In this document: in pieces, positions 36,830 through 46,110 of the stretch
How positions within the stretch are numbered: the stretch's first letter is position 1
How the letters are laid out: the number at the start of each line of letters is the position of its first letter
Assembly (NCBI RefSeq): GCF_932294415.1
Contig: NC_065536.1
Span: 16,117,974 to 16,181,973 of the forward strand
DNA length: 64,000 nt
From: Quercus robur
Lineage: Eukaryota > Streptophyta > Magnoliopsida > Fagales > Fagaceae
Direction of reading: 5' to 3'
Notes under the pieces: generated by a model
Told to the model about the DNA's origin: nothing
The model's input: the letters and a program-made list of their open reading frames with translations, nothing else
Databases searched by the model: none
Translations under genes and position numbers: made by a program

Positions 36830-37097
36830 TTTTTGTTTAAGAAGTTTCTTATATTTTTTGATAATTGATATAGGCCCTTGCTTTCAACATAACCTTTTAA
36901 TGGGGCCAAAAGGTAAAATTGTGAGGAACAAATTGTATAAGGACATGACACATCTTGACATCTAAGTTTTTTTTTTTTTTTTTTTTTTTTTTTCCGAAAA
37001 AATTTATATGAAGTTTATTATTTTGCTTGCTTGGCATACAAAACACAATATTGTTAAGGAAATTAGATACTTGGTTTCTCAACTACTTAAGGATAAA

Positions 37098-37420
37098 CTT
37101 GGCTGGGGGATGTGGCCAAGCTGAATTCTCTTTTTGATGGACAATCAACCAAGGCTATTCAAAACCTTCCGGTGAGACCATGATACCAAGAGGACAAATT
37201 GTATTGGGTCAAGAGTCCTAATGGTAGCACTCTGTCAAAGCAGTATATTGGAGTAGATTGGAACCTATTGAAAGCAGTAGGAATAGTGATGAGAGGACAG
37301 AAATATGGAAATCCAAGATGCATGATAGACTGAATATGCTACTTTGGAGAGTTCCAGCAGATATAACGCCTACAAAAGATAAAGTGCAAAGAGATTGGAG
37401 AGCGACATTGGTTTTTTGCT
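37098..37420 (+). mobile_element. LINE relic, reverse-transcriptase zinc-binding region
   Basis: Readable in broken frames are SLFDGQSTKAIQNLPV, then EDKLYWVKSPNGS, then EIWKSKMHDRLNMLLWRVPA followed by DITPTKDKVQRDW. This order and wording is that of the zf-RVT region at the C-terminal side of plant L1-like LINE polyproteins. Frames change at least twice and a TGA interrupts. It is a dead fragment. Confidence 0.72.
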
Positions 37421-37655
37421 CTGTCAAAGCAAGTAGAAACCACTATATATTTCTGTCCAAACTGGAGCAGATGCCATCAATTCGGCAACTCAGCACGCTC
37501 TGAATCTCTGCTCCAGTCAAGTTATAGTTCAGAGCGATGACAAAAATATGCGTGGAGGCCCTAAGTGCTGATACATTAAAATGGACTGATGTAGTGTGTT
37601 TTTTGCTTTAAAATGTGTAAAAATGGTCAAAATGTTTATTTTACACATTTATAGT

Positions 37656-38390
37656 TTTAAATCAAAATTCAAATATTTTAAGGATGATGTCATGAACAAA
37701 GGGGTTTGAATTTCTAAATATATTTTGCTACATTTTAACATGATTTTAATTATATATGAAAATGATAAATTACATAACTGGGAAGATTATGATCGGATTG
37801 TATATGAGGTGACATACTTGGGAAGAAAAGTAAATCAACATATAGAAAATCCACATGATGAGTGTTCCAATAAGGAGGAAATTTGAGCAATTTAAGATGA
37901 TGTATTTTAAAGACATCCTTAAAGACATTATTAAAGACATTCTGTTGTCTTCTATCTCTTTTCAGAACTTTTCTTTTTCTCACATTTGTTGGCAAGATAA
38001 TGCTTTAGCTGATGCCTTTGTCAAAAGAGCAAAATTTTCTTTTTCGTTGCTGGTTTGGATGAAATTTATTCCACCATATCTTTATAATTGTTATTTGTTA
38101 GATTTTTCAGCTATTGAATAAAGTGGCCCCTTTGGCCTGTTTCTCAAAAAAGAAAAAAAGAAAAAAGAAAAAAAAAATAAGAAAAGAAAAGATGATGTAC
38201 TTTTAAGCAAAGTATTCCAGAACATTATTCAATTCAATTTTTCTATTATAAATTTTTTTTTTAATTATCAAATTTACATTAGAAAATCTATTTCATTATT
38301 CAAATTCAACGAAGACAAGTAATATAATTTATTTTGTATATAAAATTTTCACCTAATTATCATTATTGTTATTGTTATTGATAATAATAA
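37656..38390. repeat. Segmental duplicate A (contains LINE insertion)
   Basis: About 460 bp of this region match 39416-39892 in the same orientation at roughly 85% identity: TTTAAGGATGATGTCATGAAC, GAAGATTATGATCGGATTGT, GACATACTTGGGAAGAAAAG, TTTGAGCAAT and, right of the LINE, GAAAATCTATTTCATTATTC and TTATTGTTATTGTTATT. Copy A is interrupted by a 277-bp LINE end. Confidence 0.8.
37911..38187 (+). mobile_element. 5'-truncated LINE end with target duplication
   Basis: The insertion encodes the end of a LINE RNase H domain (NFSFSHICWQDNALADAF, then VKRAKFSFSLLVWM) with a TAA at 38119-38121, followed by GGCCCCTTTGGCCTGTTTCTC and an A-rich tail. It is flanked by GATGATGTATTTTAA (37896-37910) and GATGATGTACTTTTAA (38190-38205), a target duplication. 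The paralogous segment at 39690-39715 shows the site without the insertion, which confirms the borders. Confidence 0.85.
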
Positions 38391-39415
38391 TAAAATTGGG
38401 TTTATTTCTTCTTTTCAAATTAAGTTTTTTGTCTAATCTCTATGTTATCTAACCTAGGCTACCTATTTTACCCTTTAAATCAAATAGATAGGAAAACAAA
38501 ACACCAAAATTAAAGTTTTTTTATTTATAAAAATATCCCTTGCAACACCAAAACGCGATAAGCTTCATTTTTATCCAATACCAAATTCCAATCAAGCATT
38601 TTATCAAGAACTTTTTGTGCATCTCAATTCCTAACAAGCAATTCTATGATTTCCTATATACAATATAAAGGTTATGAGATACTCCATCAAACTTCTCTCC
38701 ATCTCTCCTCTCTTCAAGGTTGTAGCGGCTGCTCCTTAGTTATCGTAGTGGTAATTTTAACACCAGGGAGGAAAAAATTACAGGATAGCGCTATGCTGAA
38801 TAGGTACACGTTTGTAATCAGTGTATCTAGCTTTTGTACAATACCCGCTTCTTTCTATACATTGGGACTTACCTAATATTCTATCAACACAGAAATTAAC
38901 TTACGCAATAATCTATCAACCTAGCTTGGGGATGATGCCATCCATAATTTATACACATATTTATTCTTTAAATTATAAATGTTTATGAGTGGGCCTTACA
39001 TCACACGAACTTAAGGTGGATAAAAAATAAACATGATATTATTTGGGTAAAATAGTGAGGCCTTTTAAAAGAATTTCACGTAGGTTGGGATGATATTGGT
39101 AACTCAATTAATGATATTCAAGTCATTTTATAAACAAATATTCGTCTTTGACAGATATCGTTGTCTTATTGGTTGAAATTATATGGTCTCATTATAGCCA
39201 ATGTCGAACATTGAAATGTTCTACCTTCATCATTTGTAGTGACCCACCAGATATAGTTAAATGCTTTCAAGATCCTATGTTGTTTCAAAAGTTTGGAAAG
39301 TAAGATTAATTCGTTATAGTGGCATGTAATAAAAAATGAGATGAAATTAGAAAGAAAGAAAAAAAAACCTTTACTTGGATAAGTTGCACAAGATTGTCCA
39401 AACTTGATGACAAGG
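38391..39415. other. Gene-free stretch between the two segmental duplicates
   Basis: No gene or element end is recognised. The sequence is AT-rich with mixed composition. Confidence 0.4.
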
Positions 39416-39892
39416 TTCTAAATCAAAATTCAAATAGTTTAAGGATGATTTCATGAACAAAGGGGCTTAGGATGAGTTATTGCGTATGTGCATATCTTTG
39501 AATTTCTAAAGATATTTTTCCAAATTTTAACATGCTTCTAATCATATATGAAAATGATAATAACATAATTTGGAAGATTATGATCGGATTGTATGAGCAA
39601 GTGAGATGACATACTTGGGAAGAAAAGTAAATCAAAATATAGAAAATCCTCATGATGAGTAATTCCAATTGAGGAGGAAATTTGAGCAATCTAAGGTAAT
39701 GTATTTTTAAGAAAAGTATTTTGGAATACTGCATGTTTATTCAAATAAAATTTTCCCCTTAATAAAAATTGTTATCAAAATTACAAGAGAAAATCTATTT
39801 CATTATTCAATGGAGACAAGTAATTTAAATGTATTTCGTATATAAAATGTTCACATAATCACTATTTTTGTTATTGTTATTGTTATTTTTTT
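39416..39892. repeat. Segmental duplicate B (empty site)
   Basis: This is the partner of 37656-38390. It lacks the LINE and carries about 30 extra bases (TAGGATGAGTTATTGCGTAT and following) near 39468. Confidence 0.8.
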
Positions 39893-40133
39893 TTTTCATA
39901 ATTTGTTTTTTAATTTTCTAATGTGGCTTTTTTATTTATTAAAATGCTAACATGGATGCTGACGTGGTATTTATTAATGTTATTTTAATAGCTACATCAG
40001 CATCTAAGATGCCGCCTATGCACTGTGTTTGTCACCTCAGTTTTTTTGTTACTAGGTTGAAGGCAGAGACCAAAATAAAAACGATTTTCTGAAATCAGAG
40101 ACTAACCTAAGAGCGAAATCAATTTAGGGACTA

Positions 40134-40402
40134 TGGGCACTTAACCTCTGGTTCGACCTCGGATTCGACTCATTTTTGGGAAGTCCTCGGAAGCCTTTGG
40201 TTTTGTATCCCACATCAAAAGAGTCTTCCTCCACTTTCTGCCTTATAAGCTCTGAAGCGAAGGAGTAGTGTACCATTACCAACTAACGATACACTACTCC
40301 TTCGCTTCAGAGCTTATAAGATGTGGGATACAAAACCAAAGGCTTCCGAGGACTTCCCAAAAATGAGTCGAATCTGAGGTCGAACCACAGGTTAAGTGCC
40401 CA
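40134..40402. repeat. Near-perfect hairpin, 113-bp stem
   Basis: The left arm 40134-40272 and right arm 40290-40402 are reverse complements with only two mismatches in 113 paired bases, separated by 17 nt. The left arm carries one unpaired 26-base insert (AAGAGTCTTCCTCCACTTTC region, about 40215-40241). The stem includes TGGGCACTTAACCT, GGAAGTCCTCGGAAGCC and GCTCTGAAGCGAAGG. Outside the stem both flanks have weaker inverted similarity around GGTCCCT/AGGGAC words, so it may be the centre of a foldback transposon. Confidence 0.88.
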
Positions 40403-42050
40403 CAGGGACCAAATCGAAAATCAGCCCAAAATGTAGGGGACCAAAACTGCATTTTCGCCAAAAAATAATAATAACACAAATGTTTTCAAAATTTTTTTTC
40501 CAAAGTGCTTTGAATTTTTTTTTTTTTTTCATTTGTTTTCAAAAGTGTTTTCTAAAATATGTCAAAAATGTTTTTCAAAAATGTTTTCAAAAAAAGGAAT
40601 GATTCTTCAAAGATACATGTTTTCAAAAAACACTTTTGTCACTTCAAATAAATTGTTTTCAAATGGAGTATTTGTTTTGGAAAAAAAAAAACGTTTTCTT
40701 TGTTATTCCTAAGAGAGCCGAATATTTGCGAAAAAAAGAAGAAGAAGAAAGAAATGTTTTCCAAGATGAATGTGCTTTAACACGTTGGAATTTTATTTTA
40801 AAGAAAAAAAAAGTTTTTTTCTCAAAATTTCCAAATTAAAATATTTTCTAAGAAAATCTTTCTTTTCTAAAATAATAAAGTTAACGTTATAACTTTTTAT
40901 TTCCAAGCCTTTTCTTAGAATTGTTGTAGTTTGTAGATTTGTGTTTAAGGCTCATTCTCTTGAATCTTTGAACGCTATATAAGTTTACATTGTTCTTAAC
41001 ATTTCTTGGTACTAATGAGTTTCTTTTTGTCATCTTGTTGCATGAATAAAATTAAAAAGTGGTGGATGACAACAAGATGCTGCTCTTCCAATCCTCTCTT
41101 TTCTTTATGTTGTGTTTGTTTTTTTATAACATTTAGTATTCATAGGCTAGCTATATAATAAATAAATACTCACATGCTATTGTATTGTATACTTGTATGC
41201 TCTCTCTTTCTCTCTCTCAAATGGTAATTATGTATATATCTTACACGTTTTGATTGTATATAATTTGTTGGAGTTAACATTCACATGATAGCTATATGTA
41301 AATATTTACTCACGCATGTGTGTGTGTATATATATAACTCAAAACAATTCAAACCAAACACCCTCTTAGTGTTTTGTTTTATTTGTTTATTATTTTTTAA
41401 TTACTATTTTTATTAAAAAAAAGGTGAAATAATGCCTGTTATATTATCTATTTTTATAGAAGAAGGTAACATACTATTATGATATATTTTTGTCAATTAT
41501 TACTAATTAGATTTATAAAAAAAAAGTAGTATATATAAAAGTTCTTTTTATTTATAATTATATGTGTGTATATATATATAAGATATGAAAATTTACATCA
41601 AATTAATTTTTATTTATTTATATTAATTATGATGTTAGACCATAAAAAAGTATTCTCCTTTTTTACTCTTTGATCGGTCCAATTTTAAAATCATGCTTGA
41701 GGATTCTTTCTTTTCTATTTTTGAGTACAACCGACCTTGGTCCAAAATTATTGATAACAACCTAATCCTTAATAAGTGAAAGAAAATAGTATCATATTCA
41801 GAATTACTAGAAGTGTACACTAGTATATTATTTATTTGGGTGAGCAAATACAAAAAGCATGTTCTACCAATACAAAAATTACAAAAAGCATGTTCTACCG
41901 ATACAAAAATTACAAAATGCATATACTCTGAAGCCCATTGAAGAATTCAAAAATTACGGTCACACTGCTACACGTTATTACCGTTACACAAGAGAACAAA
42001 AATCTCTTTACTTTTTCACACCTGAGTTAAGCGAAAATGTTGTTTTCAAA
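40403..42050. other. Gene-free AT-rich stretch
   Basis: It is dominated by T- and A-runs and repeated GTTTTCAAAA / TTTTCAAAAA words (40480-40670). A small 31-bp tandem repeat sits at 41857-41918 (AGCATGTTCTACCAATACAA, two copies and a bit). No gene is recognised. Confidence 0.45.
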
Positions 42051-43430
42051 ACACCAAAACTGACTGACCATTCTCACATGCTCTCCAACGGTCACATGCC
42101 TTTACTCTCTCATCACTCTCAACCCTCTTCACTCTCTCATCACTCTCATCACACTCATCAGATCACTACCTCTCAAAGAACATACTCTCTTCTCCTCTCC
42201 CAAACCCACGGCGCGTCCTCACGGCAGACCAAGCTCCGACGTCTTCCCGACCTTTGAAGCTCCAGCGCCGGCCTCTGAACTTGACCAGCTCCGCCGCGCC
42301 AGGACCTCAAGACCGACCCTTTTCTCCTCTAGAGCCTCAAGACCGACCCGTTTCTGTCAAGAGGTACCCACGATCCTTCCCCCTTCAGCTTCTCTTCTCC
42401 GTTTCCTTAATGTTTTGTTTATTTTCTTCTCCATTTTGAATGCTCTGTGATGTGAATGTTTGGCCGGATCCGTGGGTATTGCTCTTTTTTTTTTTTTTTT
42501 GGTGGGGTTTTAGAACTCCCTCTTCTCGGTTTCCTTTACCTTTTGTGAATTTTGTTTTGGGATTTGAATGTTCTCTGCTGTGAAGTTTGGCCGGATCCAT
42601 GGGTATTGCTGGAATGGGGTTTACAACCCCTCATTTGTTGTATAAAAATGTTAAAATGTAGTCCGTGGGATGGTTGACTGTTTAACAAAATTATTTGATC
42701 CATGTTTAACAAAATATTTTTCACATGCTTAACAAAATAACTTGTACATGTTTAACAAAATATTTTTCACATGCTTAACAAAATAACTTGTACGTGTTTA
42801 ACAACATTATTTCCCTGCTGCTACTTAGATCCGTGGGATGCTAGTTACTTTAAATTTTTTGCATTTTACCATTTTTTTATTTTTGTGGTTCTGTATACAG
42901 TGTTTGATAATGTTGTGTGCTTTTCGGATAATTGTTTGTGAGAGTCGCATTATACTAAAATATTGCCACTGAAACGGGTTCTGTGGTTTTTGTTTTTTTG
43001 TTTTTTCGGATGCTATGTGGGCCTTAATTTCCAACTCTTTCGAATTTTTTTTTAAAATTTTTTCAACTTCTATTCTATATATTCACAAAGATTCATAAAC
43101 CTCTCTCTTTCCCTCTCCCTCTCCGTCTCCGTCTCTCCTGTTGTACCAGAGTTCTTCAGCAAATTTATGTCATGGACTACTCCTCCCTCATTTCATCCAA
43201 CAAAGAAGTTCTGCTTCATTTCATTTTCTCACCCCACAAATTTGAGATTTTTCCAGTTTCATTTCACCCAAATACATGAGATTTTCATCAAGTCCTGTTT
43301 CATTTCACTACAAATCTAAGATTTTTATCCAGTTTTTTTTCCTCTGGCCTCAAGTTTATTCAATAAATTGACGCCATTTAGCTTAGTGTGACCTCTACTT
43401 ACTTTCTTTCTAGTTCCAAGTTCCAACTAT
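42051..43430. other. Gene-free stretch, CT-rich leader-like blocks
   Basis: A less AT-rich block at 42060-42370 (CTCTCATCACTCTCA repeats, then CCGACCTTTGAAGCTCC) and a CT-rich block at 43090-43140 look like transcript leaders, but no gene is recognised. GTTTGGCCGGATCCGTGGGT (42459) and GTTTGGCCGGATCCATGGGT (42586) are an internal direct repeat. The second block leads directly into the NLR pseudogene. Confidence 0.4.
42701..42804. repeat. Tandem repeat, 46-bp unit
   Basis: CATGTTTAACAAAATATTTT then TCACATGCTTAACAAAATAA then CTTGTA repeats almost perfectly from 42701, 42747 and (partial) 42793. Each unit is itself made of two related TTTAACAAAAT halves. Confidence 0.85.
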
Positions 43431-44937
43431 GGTTAAAGGAATAGTTTGTGATGTGTTGACGCAGTTGGCTTCAGTTGCTGCTCAGGAGGCAGAACAAGAG
43501 CTACGGTTGGTTATTGGGGTTGACGAAGCAGTCCGAAAGCTTCAAGGCAATCTACTAACTGTGAAGGTGTGCTAAATGATGCTGAGTGAAGGCAGTTTAA
43601 GGAAGAAGCTGTGAGGCTTTGGTCAGAAAAGCTCACCGACGCTTGCTACAAGATGGACGATGTGTTGGACGGGTGGAACACTGCAATGGCCAAATTAGCT
43701 ATTCAGAAACAAGCAAAAGAAGATGCTGGTAAGGCTACTCACTCCTGTTCGGAAGAAGAAGGTATGCTCCTTCATCCCCTCCCCTTCATGTTGTTTCCAT
43801 CAAGTAGCTAAGCTCAAACTGTGCCACAATATGGGTCACAAGATTATAGAGTTTAATGAAAAATTTGATGAAATTATCAGAGAGATGTATGGATTTGAGT
43901 TGAGTGGAGGTTCTGCCACTGAGGATTGATCAATGACTATGTGTTTAGTGATGAGCATATTGGTTATATATTGAGTAGTCTATTGGGTGAGGCTAGTAGT
44001 AGTGATGCCATAGAAAGAAACCTCCATGTCATCTCTCTTAGTGGGCATGGGAGGTATTGGGAAAACGACTTTGGCCCAAATTGCCTACAACCATCCCATT
44101 GTGTAGGAATATTTTGAAAAAGTGATTTGGGTTTGTATTTCTGAACCTTTTAATCGGTAGGTTGCCATTGCAATAATTGAAGCTCTTGATGATCATCGTC
44201 CCAATGTTATTGAATTTTCAAATCTGATGGCAAAGGTTTGTGAATTGATTCGGCAAAGTGGCAAGGTTTTTATTGTCTTCGATGATGTTTGGACTGAGGA
44301 CTTTAATTTGTGGGATCCATTTAGGATTGCATTCAAGAATTGTGCCCCAAGGTGTAGAATTCTAGTCACCACTCGGAAAAGTAGAGTTGCGGAGATAATA
44401 GAAAGTGAGACCACGATCAATCTAGGGGTGTTGTCTAAGGAAAATTGTTGGTCAATTTTTCGTAATATTGCTTTTTTTGACTATGATTCTAAGGAATGAG
44501 CGCACTTGGAAGACCTTGCTAGGTAGATATCTAGGAAGTGCAAAGGCTTACCCCTTGCTACAAAGACCCTAGGGAGTCTTATTTGCTTCAAGAAAGGTAG
44601 AGATCAATGGATGAGTGTTTTAAATAGCAGTTTGTGGGAACTAGAAGATAGCAAAATTGAAAATGATCTTTTTGGGTCGTTGTTACTAAGTTATTATGGC
44701 TTGCCCCCTCATCTATTAGACGGTGTTTCTCATGTTGTGCTATCTTTCCAAAAGGTTATATGCATTCTGAGGATGAGTTGTTATTTTTGTGGATGGCACA
44801 CAGATTTGTTGAGCCAAAGTCAAATGTGGACATAGAAAGCAGTGCAAGAGAATACTTGGAAACTTTAATCATCCGCTCTTTCTTACAAAAATCCGAGTAC
44901 GAAAGCAAGGGTTGGTAATGCTTGACATAGTGCATGA
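43431..44937 (+). pseudogene. CC-NBS-LRR resistance gene fragment, left arm of an inverted repeat
   Basis: From ATG at 43431 (MVKGIVCDVLTQLASVAAQE) this reads through the Rx-type coiled coil, with a one-base loss near 43566 and then a TGA in VLNDAE*RQ, to an NB-ARC domain. The P-loop GMGGIGKTT (44046-44072) is in another frame. Kinase-2 is KVFIVFDDVW, RNBS-B is RILVTTRKSR and GLPLA is GLPLATKTLGSL. The Trp after DDV is typical of the non-TIR class. In-frame TAG at 44104 and 44524, a lost segment at 44155-44160, a TGA at 44498 and two extra C near 44705 break the frame. The sequence stops at an MHD-like VHDL (loop region), so there is no LRR. It is the mirror image of 44938-46110. Full-length NLRs of this class are usually above 900 residues. 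Confidence 0.85.
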
Positions 44938-46045
44938 CTTGCTTTCGTACTCGGATTTTTGTAAGAAAGAGCGGATGATTAAAGTTTCCAAGTATTCTCT
45001 TGCGCTGCTTTCTATGTCCACATTTGACTTTGGCTCAACAAATCTGTGTGCCATCCACAAAAATAACAACTCATCCTCAGAATGCATATAACCTTTTGGA
45101 AAGACAGCACAATATGAGAAACACCGTCTAATAGATGAGGGCAAGCCATAATAACTTAGTAACAATGACCCAAAAAGATCCTTTTCAATTTTGCTATCTT
45201 CTAGTTCCCACAAACTGCTATTTAAAACACTCGTCCATTGATCTCTACCTTTCTTGAAGCGCATAAGACTCCCTAGGGTCTTTGCAGCAAGGGCTAAGCC
45301 TTTGTGCTTTCTAGAAATCTACCTAGCAAGTTCTTCCAAGTGTGCACATTCCTTAGAATCACAGTCAAAAAAAGCAATATTACGAAAAATTGACCAACAA
45401 TCTTCCTTAGACAACACCCCTAGTCTCACTTTCTATTATCTCCGCAACTCTACTTTTCCGAGTGGTGACTAGAATTCTACACCCTGGGGCACAATTCTTG
45501 AATGCAATCCTGAATGGATCCCACAAATTAAAGTCCTTAGTCCAGACATCATCGAGGACAATAAAAACCTTGCCACTTTGCCGAATCAATTCACAAACCT
45601 TTGCCATCAGATTTGAAAATTCAGTAACATTGGGACGATGATCATCAAGAGCTTCAATTATTGCAATGACAACCTTACACTGATTAAAAGGTTCAGAAAC
45701 ACAAACCCAAATCACTTTTTCAAAATATTCCTACACAATGGGATGGTTGTAGAACCTCAATAGCAGAACCTCCATACATCTCTCTCTGATATCGTGGCAC
45801 AGTTTGAGCTTAACCACTTGATGGAAACAACATGAAGGGGAGGGGATGAAGGAGCATACCTTCTTCTTCTTTTGCTTGTTTCTGAGTAGCTAATTTGACC
45901 ATGTGTTCCACCCCGTCCACCACATCGTCCATCTCGTAGCAAGCGTTGGTGAGCTTTTCTGATCAAAGCCTCACAGCTTCTTCCTTAAACTGCCTTCGCT
46001 CAGCATCATTTAGCACCGCCTTCAATTGTAGAGTTAGGAGATCGG
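43545..46045. repeat. Large head-to-head inverted repeat of NLR sequence, 28-nt loop
   Basis: Left arm about 43545-44909 and right arm about 44938-46045 are reverse complements, roughly 95-97% identical where aligned, with a 28-nt spacer at 44910-44937. The tips of the arms (GAAAGCAAG / CTTGCTTTC) are perfect. The outermost 40 bases on each side are more diverged, with an indel of about nine bases, and further out the similarity stops, so the outer borders are approximate. A transcript across it would fold into a dsRNA of about 1.1 kb with a few bulges. Confidence 0.88.
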
Positions 46046-46110
46046 TGGCTCTAAAATTCTCTGTGAACGTTGCCAAAGAGAGATTGGTGAGGATTGGTGC
46101 AAGATTTCTC
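44938..46110 (-). pseudogene. CC-NBS-LRR resistance gene fragment, right arm of an inverted repeat
   Basis: Read on the minus strand this is a second copy of the same NLR fragment. It keeps KVFIVLDDVW, RILVTTRKSR, GLALAAKTLGSL and an intact RNBS-D-like CFSYCAVFPKGYMHSED (frame open from 45264). It shares the two TAG codons of the left arm but lacks its TGA at 44498 and its two extra C. Its own lesions are a 12-base loss near 45418, a deletion of about 160 bases that removes the P-loop (at about 45754), smaller losses at about 45765 and 45790, and a stop in the coiled coil (RL*SEKL). Towards 46045-46110 it continues with sequence that is diverged from the left arm. Confidence 0.83.

Noticed and set aside
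43545-46045. Foldback sequencing or assembly artefact as explanation of the NLR palindrome
   Set aside because: The arms differ by substitutions, several indels and a 160-base deletion, and the outer flanks differ. A read-level artefact would give nearly identical arms. It should still be confirmed with spanning long reads.
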